Below, one piece after another: positions 41,867-50,552 of a DNA stretch of 64,000 bases. The first letter of the stretch is position 1, and each line of letters starts with the position of its first letter. The notes under the pieces are model-generated. The model was not told the DNA's origin, did no database searches, and saw nothing but the letters and a program-made list of their open reading frames with translations. The DNA is taken from the NCBI RefSeq assembly GCF_004341845.1, contig NZ_SLVB01000006.1, forward strand, positions 62,001 to 126,000, in the 5' to 3' direction. Made by a program: the position numbers and the translations under genes. This DNA is from Novosphingobium sp. PhB165. GTDB taxonomy: Bacteria; Pseudomonadota; Alphaproteobacteria; Sphingomonadales; Sphingomonadaceae.

Positions 41867-42283
41867 TCAGCGCGGCCGGTTCTCGGTGCCCATCCCGGCC
41901 GTCACGAACAGCGCGCTGGCAGGGGCGGAGATGTCAGCGGTGTGCCACGCTCCGGGAGGATTGATCGCATATTGCCCGGCGGAGATCGTGACGGTCCGCT
42001 TGTCGCCGTCCGCCAGTTCCTGATGGAGCGTGATCGTCCCGGTCAGGCAGACCACCAGCTCGTCGCCCGCAGGGTGCATTTCCCACGAGGTCCAGCTTTC
42101 GGTGAATTCGTACATCGAGACGAGCCGTCCCTCGGCGCCGTCGGCCTCGGTGCGGGCCGCGTAGTCGGCGTACCATTCCATGCCGGTGAAGGCAGGTTGC
42201 GCCTCGGCACGGGCACCGAGGCCAAGGTGGACGGGATAGGTTTCGAGGCTGAGGGCCCCGGTTTGCGGCGACTCGTCGGTCAT
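41867..42283 (-). CDS. Cupin-domain protein
   Basis: The 138-residue product is a small single-domain cupin: SWEMHPAGDELVVCLTGTIT and GQYAINPPGAWHTADIS match cupin motifs 1 and 2, with His and Glu in place for metal binding (motif 1 His in MHPAGDE, motif 2 His in AWHTAD). The start at 42283 has GGAAGGAG eight bases upstream. Substrate and role are unknown. It is a single gene facing away from the EF-hand gene promoter (250-base gap with no gene). Confidence 0.8.
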   Translation of the reverse strand: MTDESPQTGALSLETYPVHLGLGARAEAQPAFTGMEWYADYAARTEADGAEGRLVSMYEFTESWTSWEMHPAGDELVVCLTGTITLHQELADGDKRTVTISAGQYAINPPGAWHTADISAPASALFVTAGMGTENRPR

Positions 42284-42351
42284 GTGGCGCGCTCCTTCCG
42301 GCAATGCGCTTGCCGGAAGGAGGCTACTGCCGTGAATGCTCCGCTACAAGC

Positions 42352-44178
42352 TCAGAGCGGGGCGCACTGCTCTTCGAGCCAGGCCAAAGTCGCTGCATCG
42401 TCCGCGCCCGCAAGCTGCGGGGCGATCACGTCGCGCACGCGGGCGTGGTAGGCGTTCCACCACGCGGTTTCCTCGGACGAGAGCAGCGCGGTGTCGACAA
42501 GGCGGCGCTCGATCGGCGCAAGCGTCAGCGTCTCGAAGCCGTAGTACTCGCCGTCCGCACCCGCGAATTCGCGCGTTTCGACCAGCACCAGGTTCTCGAT
42601 GCGGATGCCGTATTCGCCGGCCTTGTAATAGCCCGGCTCGTCGCTGAGGATCATGCCGGGGATCAGTTCCTGCGCGGTGCCGGCCTGACCGCCCGCCGCC
42701 TTGGCGATGCGCTGCGGGCCTTCGTGGACCGAGAGGAAGCTGCCGACGCCGTGGCCGGTGCCATGGGCATAGTCGAGCCCGACCGACCACAGGAACTGGC
42801 GCGCCAGCACGTCGAGCTGGCTGCCGTTGGTGCCCTTGGGGAAGACCGCGCGGTCGATGGCGATATTGCCCTTGAGTACGCGGGTGAAGCGGTCCTTCAC
42901 TTCGGCGAGAGGTTCGCCGGTGCCGATCCACACGGTGCGGGTGATGTCGGTGGTGCCGCAGGGATACTGGCCGCCCGAATCGACGAGGTAGACGCTCTCC
43001 GGCTCCAGCGTCAGGCTCGATTCCTCGGTGACGCGGTAGTGCGGGCTGGCGCCGTTCGGCCCCGCAGCGGAGATCGTGTCGAACGAGAGATCGCGCAAGT
43101 CGCCGCAGCGCTGGCGGAATTCGAGCAGCTTGGCGGCCGCGCTCATCTCGGTGATCTCGCCCTTCGGCCCTTCGACCGCGAGCCAGTGGAGGAAGCGTGC
43201 CACGGCCACGCCGTCGATCGCCTGCGCCTCGCGCTGGCCCTGCTGCTCGACCGCGTTCTTCACGGCCTTGGGCAGGATCGTCGGATCGCGTTCCTCGATC
43301 ACGGTGGCGCCCGCCTTGCGCAGCGTCTCGAAGATCGCGGCCACGGCATTGTCGGGATCGACCGCGACGCGCTTGCCGGAAAGCTTCTCCAGCCCGGCGA
43401 TGAAGGCATCGCGCGGCAGCACCGTCACCGCATTGCCGAGATGGCGGCGCAGTTCGGGCGTGACCTTCTCGTCGGCGATGTAGAGATCGGCGGTGCCGTT
43501 TGCGTGCGCGACGACGTAGGACAGCGCTACCGGCGTGTGATCCACGTCGGTGCCGCGAATGTTGAGCAGCCATGCCACCGAATCGAGCGCGGAGATGACC
43601 GTGGCGTCGAGCCCGCGCGCGGTGAGCCATTCGGACACTTCGGCGCGCTTGGCCTTGCTCGACCGGCCGGCAAGGCCGTCGTCATGGACAATCGCGGGCG
43701 CGGGCGAGGGCAGCGGCTGGTCCTGCCACACTGCGTCGATCGGATTGCCGTTCACGGGGACGAGCGTGGCGCCCTTCGCGGCGAGCGCGGCCTGCGCGGC
43801 TTCGGCCCACTTCGAGCCGTGGAGCCAGGCGTCGTAGCCGATCTTCGCACCCTTGGGGGCATGCTCGCCCAGCCAGCGCGCGGGGCTGGTTTGTGGCACG
43901 CTTTCATAGGCATAGAACTTGCCGTCGACCTGTTCGCGCACTTGCAGCGTGTAGCGGCCGTCGACGAACATCGCGGCGCTCGGAGAGAGCCGCGAATCGG
44001 TCAGCACCACGGCGGTCCCGGCGGAGCCGCCGAAGCCGGTGAGCCAGGCGAGCCGCTGCGCATAGGCGCCGACATATTCGCTCATGTGCTCGTCGCTGAT
44101 CGGAATCACGAAGCCATCGAGGCCGCGCGACTTGAGTTCCTGGCGCAGGGCATCGAGCCGCGCCTCATGGGTATTCAT
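42352..44178 (-). CDS. Xaa-Pro aminopeptidase (M24B)
   Basis: The 608-residue product has two creatinase-like N-terminal domains and a pita-bread catalytic domain with metal ligands in YLVDSGGQYPCGTTDITRTV (two Asp), HGTGHGVGSFLSVHEGP (His), SDEPGYYKAGEYGIRIENL (Glu) and FETLTLAPIERRLV. It resembles the 600-residue cytosolic aminopeptidase P of eukaryote-like type. It removes N-terminal residues preceding proline. ATG at 44178 or 44184 can be the start; the longer frame to 44430 is non-coding in character. Confidence 0.9.
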   Translation of the reverse strand: MNTHEARLDALRQELKSRGLDGFVIPISDEHMSEYVGAYAQRLAWLTGFGGSAGTAVVLTDSRLSPSAAMFVDGRYTLQVREQVDGKFYAYESVPQTSPARWLGEHAPKGAKIGYDAWLHGSKWAEAAQAALAAKGATLVPVNGNPIDAVWQDQPLPSPAPAIVHDDGLAGRSSKAKRAEVSEWLTARGLDATVISALDSVAWLLNIRGTDVDHTPVALSYVVAHANGTADLYIADEKVTPELRRHLGNAVTVLPRDAFIAGLEKLSGKRVAVDPDNAVAAIFETLRKAGATVIEERDPTILPKAVKNAVEQQGQREAQAIDGVAVARFLHWLAVEGPKGEITEMSAAAKLLEFRQRCGDLRDLSFDTISAAGPNGASPHYRVTEESSLTLEPESVYLVDSGGQYPCGTTDITRTVWIGTGEPLAEVKDRFTRVLKGNIAIDRAVFPKGTNGSQLDVLARQFLWSVGLDYAHGTGHGVGSFLSVHEGPQRIAKAAGGQAGTAQELIPGMILSDEPGYYKAGEYGIRIENLVLVETREFAGADGEYYGFETLTLAPIERRLVDTALLSSEETAWWNAYHARVRDVIAPQLAGADDAATLAWLEEQCAPL

Positions 44179-44319
44179 CAACATGGATTCGGTATCCGGC
44201 TTGCGGGGGTCATGGGGCCAACATAGGGCCCGTGCTGCGGAAGGGAAAGCATCGGGGCTGGCAATTGCTGCGCAGAAAGTGGGCACGAACACGTGGTGAA
44301 ATGCCTGCATCCACTCCTT

Positions 44320-44392
44320 CGTCGTCCCCGCGAAGGCGGGGACCCCGCTTTCTTGGCGGGCGTGGCGAGAAGGAAGCGGGGCCCCCGCGACG
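44320..44392. repeat. GCGAAGGCGGGG-type repeat between divergent peptidase genes
   Basis: CGTCCCCGCGAAGGCGGGGA (near 44323) and the partial inverted GCGGGGCCCCCGCGACGGG (near 44377) lie in the 313-base gap 44179-44491. The family also occurs at 38.6 and 54.3-54.5 kb. The remainder of the gap must hold the promoters of both genes, but none was clear. Confidence 0.75.
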
Positions 44393-44491
44393 GGATTGGT
44401 TTGGGAGGCTGGGTGGTTGATGGCGGCCAAGGCTCCGTTATCGACAAGCGCGACACTTTCCCTTTCGCGAGGCAGGCCCTAGATCGTGCCC

Positions 44492-46588
44492 ATGGCAGAT
44501 TCCACCCAGACCCTTGCAGGTCCTCCACAGGCGGCGAAGAAGCCGCAGAGCTTCACCCGTCACGGCGTGACCGTCGAGGACGATTACGCATGGCTGCGCG
44601 ATGCCGGCTATCCGGAAGTCACCGACAAGGAAGTGCTCGCGCATCTTGAGGCCGAGAACCAGTGGTTCGAAGGCCGCATGGCCGGCCAGCAGGGCAAGAT
44701 CGACGCGCTGTTCAAGGAAATGCGCGCGCGGATCAAGGAAGCCGACAAGTCGGTGCCGCAGAAGGACGGCGATTACCTCTACTGGATCGAGTTCGAGGAA
44801 GCCGCCGAGTACAAGAAGTGGTGGCGCCGGCCGGTCGGCGCCAGGGATGACGGTTCCGCCGACGAGCTGATCCTTGACGAAGTGGCGCTGGCCGAGGGCA
44901 AGGACTACTTCAACCTTGGCGCCATCTCCACCAGTGCCAACGGCAAGCTGCTGGCCTATTCGGTGGACGACAACGGCTCCGAGCGCTTCACCGTCCATAT
45001 CAAGGACCTTGTCACCGGCGAACTGCTGGCGGACGAGATTCCGGGCACGCTGTCCGCGCTCGTCTGGGTCGCGGACGACAAGGGCCTCGTCTACTCGCTC
45101 GCCAACGAGCAGTGGCGCACCGACAATGCCCGCCTGCACTGGCTGGGCCAGCCGCTGGAAAGCGATGTCGAGCTGTACCACGAGGATGACGAGGGCTTCC
45201 GCGTCGGCTCCTCGCTCTCGGCCAACGAGAAGTGGCTGCTGATCGGCAGCAGCGATCACGAAACCAGCGAAACCCGCCTCGTGTCCGCCGCCGATCCGCT
45301 GGGCGAACAGATCCTCGTCAAGCCGCGCCGGAAGGGTGTGGAGTACGATGTCGATGAGCGCGAGGGCGTGCTCTACATCCACACCAACGACACGCACGAG
45401 AACTTCCGCCTTGCCACCGCGCCGCTCGCCAATCCCGGCGAATGGACCACGCTGATCGAAGGCACCGACGCGTTCTACCTGACCGGCACCGACCTGTTCC
45501 GCGACTTCTACGTGGTCGAGGGCCGCAAGACGGTGGGGGCCGGGGCCGGGCTCGACCGGATCGAGGTGCGTTACTACGACGATCCCGCCCGCGTGGAGCC
45601 GATCTCGTTCCCCGAGGCGAGCTATTCGGCCGGTCTCGCCAACAATCCCGAATGGCATGTGACGACGCTGCGTCTGACCTACGAATCGATGGTCAGCCCC
45701 TCGACGGTCTATGATTATGACGTGGCCGCGCGCACGTTGGACGTGCTCAAGGTGCAGGAAATCCCCTCGGGCTACGACGCCGCGCTCTATGCTACCGAAC
45801 GGCTGGAGATCGTCGCGCGCGATGGTACGCCGGTGCCGGTTTCGGTGGTCTATCGCCGCGATCGCGTCGGGGCCGGGCCGCTGCATCTCTACGGTTACGG
45901 CGCTTACGGCATCTCCATCGATCCGGGCTTCTCGACCACGCGGCTCAGCCTTGTCGATCGCGGCTTCGCTTATGCCATCGCGCATATCCGGGGCGGCGAC
46001 GACATGGGCCGGGCCTGGTACAAGGCGGGCAAGCTCGAAAAGCGCACCAATACGTTCAATGACTTCGTGGACGTGGCCAAGGGCCTTGTCGAACGCGGCT
46101 TTACTGCGCCGGGCAAGATCTCGATCTCCGGCGGATCGGCGGGCGGCGAGCTGATGGGCGCGGTGATCAACTCCGATCCCGATCTGTTCGGCGCGGTAGT
46201 GGCGCATGTGCCCTTCGTGGACGTGCTCAACACGATGCTCGACGATACCCTGCCGCTGACTCCGGGCGAGTGGCCGGAGTGGGGCAATCCGATCGAGGAC
46301 AAGGCCGCTTTCGAGCTGATCCTCAGCTATTCGCCTTACGATCAGGTCAAGGCGCAGGCCTATCCGCCGCTGATGGTGACGGCGGGCCTTAACGACCCGC
46401 GCGTGACCTATTGGGAACCGGCCAAGTGGGTGGCGAAGCTGCGTGAGGTGAAGACCGACCGCAACGAGCTGATCCTCAAGACCAACATGGGCGCGGGCCA
46501 CGGCGGCAAGTCCGGCCGCTTCGAAAGCCTGAAGGAAACGGCGGAGGAATTCGCCTTCATCCTCTGGCAGCTTGGCATCGAAGGCTGA
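44492..46588 (+). CDS. ptrB: Oligopeptidase B (S9A serine peptidase)
   Basis: The 698-residue product has the N-terminal beta-propeller (about 75-410) and a C-terminal alpha/beta-hydrolase domain with Ser549 (ISGGSAGGELMGAV), Asp635 (AGLNDPRVTYWEP) and His670 (GAGHGGKSGRFE). AYGISIDPGFSTTRLSLVDR and AHIRGGDDMGRAWYKAGKLE are typical of oligopeptidase B. It cleaves short peptides after Arg or Lys. No signal peptide is seen, so a cytosolic site is likely. The start at ATG 44492 is used rather than the GTG two codons earlier. Confidence 0.92.
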   Translation: MADSTQTLAGPPQAAKKPQSFTRHGVTVEDDYAWLRDAGYPEVTDKEVLAHLEAENQWFEGRMAGQQGKIDALFKEMRARIKEADKSVPQKDGDYLYWIEFEEAAEYKKWWRRPVGARDDGSADELILDEVALAEGKDYFNLGAISTSANGKLLAYSVDDNGSERFTVHIKDLVTGELLADEIPGTLSALVWVADDKGLVYSLANEQWRTDNARLHWLGQPLESDVELYHEDDEGFRVGSSLSANEKWLLIGSSDHETSETRLVSAADPLGEQILVKPRRKGVEYDVDEREGVLYIHTNDTHENFRLATAPLANPGEWTTLIEGTDAFYLTGTDLFRDFYVVEGRKTVGAGAGLDRIEVRYYDDPARVEPISFPEASYSAGLANNPEWHVTTLRLTYESMVSPSTVYDYDVAARTLDVLKVQEIPSGYDAALYATERLEIVARDGTPVPVSVVYRRDRVGAGPLHLYGYGAYGISIDPGFSTTRLSLVDRGFAYAIAHIRGGDDMGRAWYKAGKLEKRTNTFNDFVDVAKGLVERGFTAPGKISISGGSAGGELMGAVINSDPDLFGAVVAHVPFVDVLNTMLDDTLPLTPGEWPEWGNPIEDKAAFELILSYSPYDQVKAQAYPPLMVTAGLNDPRVTYWEPAKWVAKLREVKTDRNELILKTNMGAGHGGKSGRFESLKETAEEFAFILWQLGIEG

Positions 46589-46595
46589 GGGCGCC

Positions 46596-46994
46596 TTGAG
46601 CGACCGGTTCTCGACCACCTTTACGGCGCGGGCCCATGACATCGACGTCATGGGCCACGTCAACAATGCGGTCTGGGTGCAGTGGATGGAGGCCATCGCC
46701 GTCGCCCACTGGGAGGCCGATGCCACGCCCGAGCAGGTCGAACGCTACGTCTGGGTCGTGACCCGGCACGAGATCGACTATCGCGGCAATATCGCCGAGG
46801 GTGAGACGGTCACGGCGGAGACTTTCATTCCCGAAGGGCCCACCGGCGCGCGGTTCGACCGGCGTGTCGAGTTTCGCAACGGTGCCGGCAAGGTGATCGT
46901 TGCGGCGAAAACGACCTGGGCGATGATCGACAGGCAAACCGGGCGGATCATGCGCGTCCCGCCGGAAGTCGCCGTGCGCTTCAGTGCAGGTTGA
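46596..46994 (+). CDS. Hot-dog fold acyl-CoA thioesterase
   Basis: The 132-residue product, from TTG 46596 behind TGAGGG, belongs to the 4-hydroxybenzoyl-CoA thioesterase group: ARAHDIDVMGHVNNAVWVQW with the catalytic Asp region and GHVNN, HEIDYRGNIAEGETV and RRVEFRNGAGKVIVAAKTTW. It hydrolyses an acyl-CoA of unknown chain. It follows ptrB by seven bases and is probably co-transcribed. Its last 14 bases overlap the 3' end of the convergent diguanylate cyclase gene. Confidence 0.83.
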   Translation: MSDRFSTTFTARAHDIDVMGHVNNAVWVQWMEAIAVAHWEADATPEQVERYVWVVTRHEIDYRGNIAEGETVTAETFIPEGPTGARFDRRVEFRNGAGKVIVAAKTTWAMIDRQTGRIMRVPPEVAVRFSAG

Positions 46995-48744
46995 CGACCG
47001 TGGGATCCGGGGCCGGCTCGGGATCTGACGCAAGCGAAGCAGGCGCCGCGAACGTGGTGCTCTCGGTGCGGTTCCGCCCGGCCGCCTTGGCTTCGTAAAG
47101 CAGGCGGTCGCAAGTGCGGTAAAGATCGGTGAAGCGCATCGGCGGCGCGGCGGTGACCATGCCCATGCTGGCGGTGACCGGCCGGTCCAGCATCGGCACT
47201 TCGGCAGCGATCCGGGTCGGGATCGCCTGCCGCCGCCGCTCCGCCCGCTCGGCCCCGTTGCGGCCGCGCAGCAGCAGCAGGAATTCCTCGCCGCCGAGAC
47301 GGACCGCCACGGTATCCTCGTCGGGCATCAGTGCGACCGCCACCGCGCGCAGCACGGTATCGCCGGTGGCATGGCCGCGCGTGTCGTTGATCTGCTTGAA
47401 ATGGTCGAGGTCCAGCACCGCCATGGTATCGAACCCGTCGAGCACGAGGCGGGTATAGCGCTCCTCGAACCCGCGACGGTTGTAGAGCCCGGTCAGCGGA
47501 TCGCGCTCGGCCAGGCTTTCGAGGATGCGGGCCTGGGTGATGGCGCGGTCGCGCTGGTCCTTGATCGCCATGAAGCGGTCCGCCGCGCCCAGCGTGGTGA
47601 CGAGCACTTCGAACGCGATGGAGAAGTGCTGGATGCCCATCAGCCCCATCGGCGTATTGGTCGCGCCCAGCATAGAGGTGATGCGCACCACGCCCATCGT
47701 CATAAGCGGCGCCCAGCCGACGATCTGGAACCAGACCGTGCGGCTGCCGCGCAAGGCCGCCGTCGCCATCGTCCAGCCGAGCAGGAAGATGAAGGGCAGG
47801 AACGAGGCGTAGTAGACCGTGGCGACGCTGGGCAGCAGCACGCCGCTGGCGACATTGTAGTAGACCGCCCAGAACAGCACCCAGGGGATCGTCGCCGTCA
47901 GCAGCATTTTCTGCCGCTTGCCCAGCATGCCGGGTTCCAGCAGGTTGTCGAAGAAGCGGGCGCCGCCGATGATAATCAGGCTCCAGCTCAGCGAGGACAA
48001 CAGGCAGAGCTGGTTGAGCGACAGCGACGCGAAGCGGTTGACGATGCCGCTGGCGACCGCCGTCTGAAGCAGCATCGCGAAGACGCCGAGCGCGTGCCAC
48101 AGCGCGAAAGGCTGGCGCAGCACGCGGTAGATCGCGAAATTGAGCGCCAGCGGCATGAACATCAGGCCGCAGAGCGCGGCCAGCACCAGTTCGTCCCGGC
48201 TCACCGCCGCCTCGCTGGGGGGCGGCATGATCCGCGCGTCGGAGAGCAGGCCCTTGTGGCGCGGGCCGGTCACTTCAAGGACATAGGCGGCCACCGGCTT
48301 GTGGCTCGCGCCGGAAAGGCGGGGAAGCGGCATGCGCATCGTCCACGAGGTGGAGGAGAAGCTGAGGTCCTCGGGCCGGATCTCACGCGTGACGCTACTG
48401 CCGTCGGTGCCGATCACGGTCAGCCGCATGGCGGCGAATCGGGTGAGGCGCGTGATCAGCACTTCGCCGGGGACCGGGGTGCTGCCCGCCATGTCGAGCC
48501 GCACGAAACTGGCCTGGCTGCCGTCTATCGGCCAGGCGCTGCGCCGGCAGTCCCACCGCGCGGGATCGCGGGCCAGCGCGGCTCCGGACGCGGATTCCGG
48601 GGCCAGTGTGGTGCAGACCGAGCCGGGGGCGAAAGTGGTGCCGCCAGAAACCCCGGCAGACGCGTCGGCTGGAGCAGCGACCGCAAGCAGCGCGAAGATC
48701 GCCGCCGCCAAGCCGATGAGAAAGTGCCGTGCCCGCCAGAACAT
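46981..48744 (-). CDS. Membrane diguanylate cyclase with 7TMR-DISM-like sensor
   Basis: The 587-residue product has a signal peptide (RHFLIGLAAAIFALLAVAAP), a periplasmic beta-rich region (about 30-185), seven membrane segments (about 195-400), and a GGEEF domain (DPLTGLYNRRGFEERYTRLV, VLDLDHFKQINDTRGHATGD, RLGGEEFLLLL). The intact GGEEF motif predicts synthesis of cyclic-di-GMP. The RxxD inhibitory site is not evident. The layout matches seven-membrane-segment receptors with a diverse extracellular sensing module. The start at MFWRARHF opens the signal peptide. Confidence 0.88.
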   Translation of the reverse strand: MFWRARHFLIGLAAAIFALLAVAAPADASAGVSGGTTFAPGSVCTTLAPESASGAALARDPARWDCRRSAWPIDGSQASFVRLDMAGSTPVPGEVLITRLTRFAAMRLTVIGTDGSSVTREIRPEDLSFSSTSWTMRMPLPRLSGASHKPVAAYVLEVTGPRHKGLLSDARIMPPPSEAAVSRDELVLAALCGLMFMPLALNFAIYRVLRQPFALWHALGVFAMLLQTAVASGIVNRFASLSLNQLCLLSSLSWSLIIIGGARFFDNLLEPGMLGKRQKMLLTATIPWVLFWAVYYNVASGVLLPSVATVYYASFLPFIFLLGWTMATAALRGSRTVWFQIVGWAPLMTMGVVRITSMLGATNTPMGLMGIQHFSIAFEVLVTTLGAADRFMAIKDQRDRAITQARILESLAERDPLTGLYNRRGFEERYTRLVLDGFDTMAVLDLDHFKQINDTRGHATGDTVLRAVAVALMPDEDTVAVRLGGEEFLLLLRGRNGAERAERRRQAIPTRIAAEVPMLDRPVTASMGMVTAAPPMRFTDLYRTCDRLLYEAKAAGRNRTESTTFAAPASLASDPEPAPDPTVVNLH

Positions 48745-48796
48745 ATTCGCCCTGTAGAGCACGGCGCTCAAAATGTGGTTAACAGGTAGGCAAAAA

Positions 48797-49912
48797 TTAC
48801 CCGAGCAGACTTGCTGTGGGCACATATTCGTAGCCGAGTTCGCTGGCCACGGCTTCGAAGGTGACTTTGCCGGCATGGACGTTCAGGCCCTCGGCAAGGT
48901 GCGGATCGGCCTTGAGTGCGGCCTTCCAGCCAAGGTTGGCGATCGCCAGCGCATGCGGCAGCGTTACGTTGTTCAGCGCGTAAGTGCTGGTGCGGGCCAC
49001 CGCGCCGGGCATGTTGGCGACGCAGTAGTGAACGATCCCGTCCACCACGAACGTAGGCTCGGCATGGGTGGTGGGGTGGCTGGTCTCGAAGCAGCCGCCC
49101 TGGTCGATGGCCACGTCCACCAGCACCGCGCCGGGCTTCATGGTGGAGAGCATCGCGCGCGATACCAGCTTGGGCGCGGCGGCGCCCGGGATCAGCACCG
49201 CGCCGATCACCAGATCCGCATCGGCCACGCTCTCGGCCAAGTTGGCGGTGCTGGAGAAGCGCGTCTTGGCGCGTGCTTCGAAGTAGATGCCCAGACGTTC
49301 GAGCACGTCGGGGCTGCGGTCCAGAATGGTCACGTCGGCGCCGAGGCCGACCGCCATCTGCGCGGCATTGAAGCCGACCACGCCGCCGCCGATCACCGCG
49401 ACTTTGCCCGGCATCACGCCCGGCACGCCGCCCAACAGCACGCCGCGCCCGCCGTGGGCCTTCTCCAGCGCGGTCGCACCCGCCTGGATCGACATGCGGC
49501 CCGCCACCTGGCTCATCGGCTTGAGCAGCGGCAACTGGCCGCCGGGGCCGGTCACCGTCTCATAGGCGATGGCGGTGACGCCGGACTTCACGAGGTCCGC
49601 CGTCTGCTCCGGATCGGGCGCGAGGTGCAGGTAGGTATAGAGGATCTGGCCTTCGCGCAGCATGGCGCGCTCGGCGGCCTGCGGCTCCTTGACCTTCACG
49701 ATCATCTCGCAGCCTTCGAAGACCTCGCGGGCCGTGGCGACGAGCTTCGCACCCTGCCGGGCATAGGCCTCATCGCTGGCGCCGATGCCAAGGCCGGCGC
49801 CCTGTTCGACCCAGACCTCGTGGCCATGGGCGACCAGTTCGCACACGCTCTCCGGCGTGAGGCCGACGCGATATTCGTGATTCTTGATTTCCCGGACGGT
49901 ACCGACGCGCAT
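48797..49912 (-). CDS. ald: Alanine dehydrogenase
   Basis: The 371-residue product has MRVGTVREIKNHEYRVGLTP, catalytic Lys75 (VKVKEPQ) and His96 (YTYLHLAPD), the dinucleotide-binding GKVAVIGGGVVGFNAAQMAV and VADADLVIGAVLIPGAAAP. It interconverts L-alanine and pyruvate plus ammonia with NAD. The start at 49912 has GGAG eight bases upstream; the frame is open further but overlaps the divergent regulator. The divergent Lrp-type gene next door is the likely regulator, as in other bacteria. Confidence 0.95.
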   Translation of the reverse strand: MRVGTVREIKNHEYRVGLTPESVCELVAHGHEVWVEQGAGLGIGASDEAYARQGAKLVATAREVFEGCEMIVKVKEPQAAERAMLREGQILYTYLHLAPDPEQTADLVKSGVTAIAYETVTGPGGQLPLLKPMSQVAGRMSIQAGATALEKAHGGRGVLLGGVPGVMPGKVAVIGGGVVGFNAAQMAVGLGADVTILDRSPDVLERLGIYFEARAKTRFSSTANLAESVADADLVIGAVLIPGAAAPKLVSRAMLSTMKPGAVLVDVAIDQGGCFETSHPTTHAEPTFVVDGIVHYCVANMPGAVARTSTYALNNVTLPHALAIANLGWKAALKADPHLAEGLNVHAGKVTFEAVASELGYEYVPTASLLG

Positions 49913-49963
49913 GATTTCGACTCCGCAAAACTTTCCTGCCGACCGAAATACACCCGCCTCCGC

Positions 49964-49990
49964 GCAAAGTTTCACCGAATTGGGCTTTGC
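49964..49990. promoter_or_regulatory. Inverted repeat in the ald-lrp intergenic region
   Basis: GCAAAG (49964-49969) and CTTTGC (49985-49990) are separated by 15 bases, midway between the divergent starts of ald and the Lrp-type gene. The spacing would suit an Lrp dimer. It is a weak, short match. Confidence 0.3.
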
Positions 49991-50047
49991 TTCAAGCGAG
50001 AACAGGAATATTTCCCTCTCTTGAAACAAACGACAAGAGATTTTCCC

Positions 50048-50503
50048 ATGGACCGGGCAGACCGCGCACTCCTTGAAGCGTTGCAGGCTGACTCCTCCCG
50101 CTCGATCGCGGATCTGGCCGTGCTGGTGAATCTCTCGTCCTCCGCCTGCCACCGCCGGATCCGGGTGCTGGAGGAGCAGGGGATGATCCTTGGCTATGCG
50201 GCACGCGTCGATCCCCGGCGGCTGGGGCTCTCGGTGGAAGTCTTCGTGGAGATCACGCTGACCAGCCAGAGCCGGGAAGCCATGGAACGCTTCGAACGCG
50301 CGGTGGGCGATTTCGACGACATCCTCGAATGCCACCTGATGTCGGGCGCGGCGGATTACCAGCTACGCGTGGCGGCCGTGGATCTCGATCATTACGACCG
50401 GATCCACCGCAATTGTCTGGCGCGGTTGCCGGGGGTTTCGTCGATGCGGACGAGCTTTTCGCTGCGGCGGATCAAGCGGTTCGAGGGGTATGCAGTGCCT
50501 TGA
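50048..50503 (+). CDS. Lrp/AsnC-family transcription regulator
   Basis: The 151-residue product has an N-terminal helix-turn-helix (DRALLEALQADSSRSIADLA, VNLSSSACHRRIRVLEEQG) and a C-terminal RAM ligand domain (VEVFVEITLTSQSREAMERF, ILECHLMSGAADYQLRVAAV, GVSSMRTSFSLRRIK). Divergent from ald across 135 bases, it probably activates alanine catabolism in response to alanine. Confidence 0.9.
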   Translation: MDRADRALLEALQADSSRSIADLAVLVNLSSSACHRRIRVLEEQGMILGYAARVDPRRLGLSVEVFVEITLTSQSREAMERFERAVGDFDDILECHLMSGAADYQLRVAAVDLDHYDRIHRNCLARLPGVSSMRTSFSLRRIKRFEGYAVP

Positions 50504-50552
50504 GGCTGGTTCCTCCCCTTACGCAGGGGAGGAACCCGCCTAGCGCATCGCC

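Noticed and set aside
44438..46726. 762-residue open frame on the minus strand
   Set aside because: Antisense shadow of oligopeptidase B.
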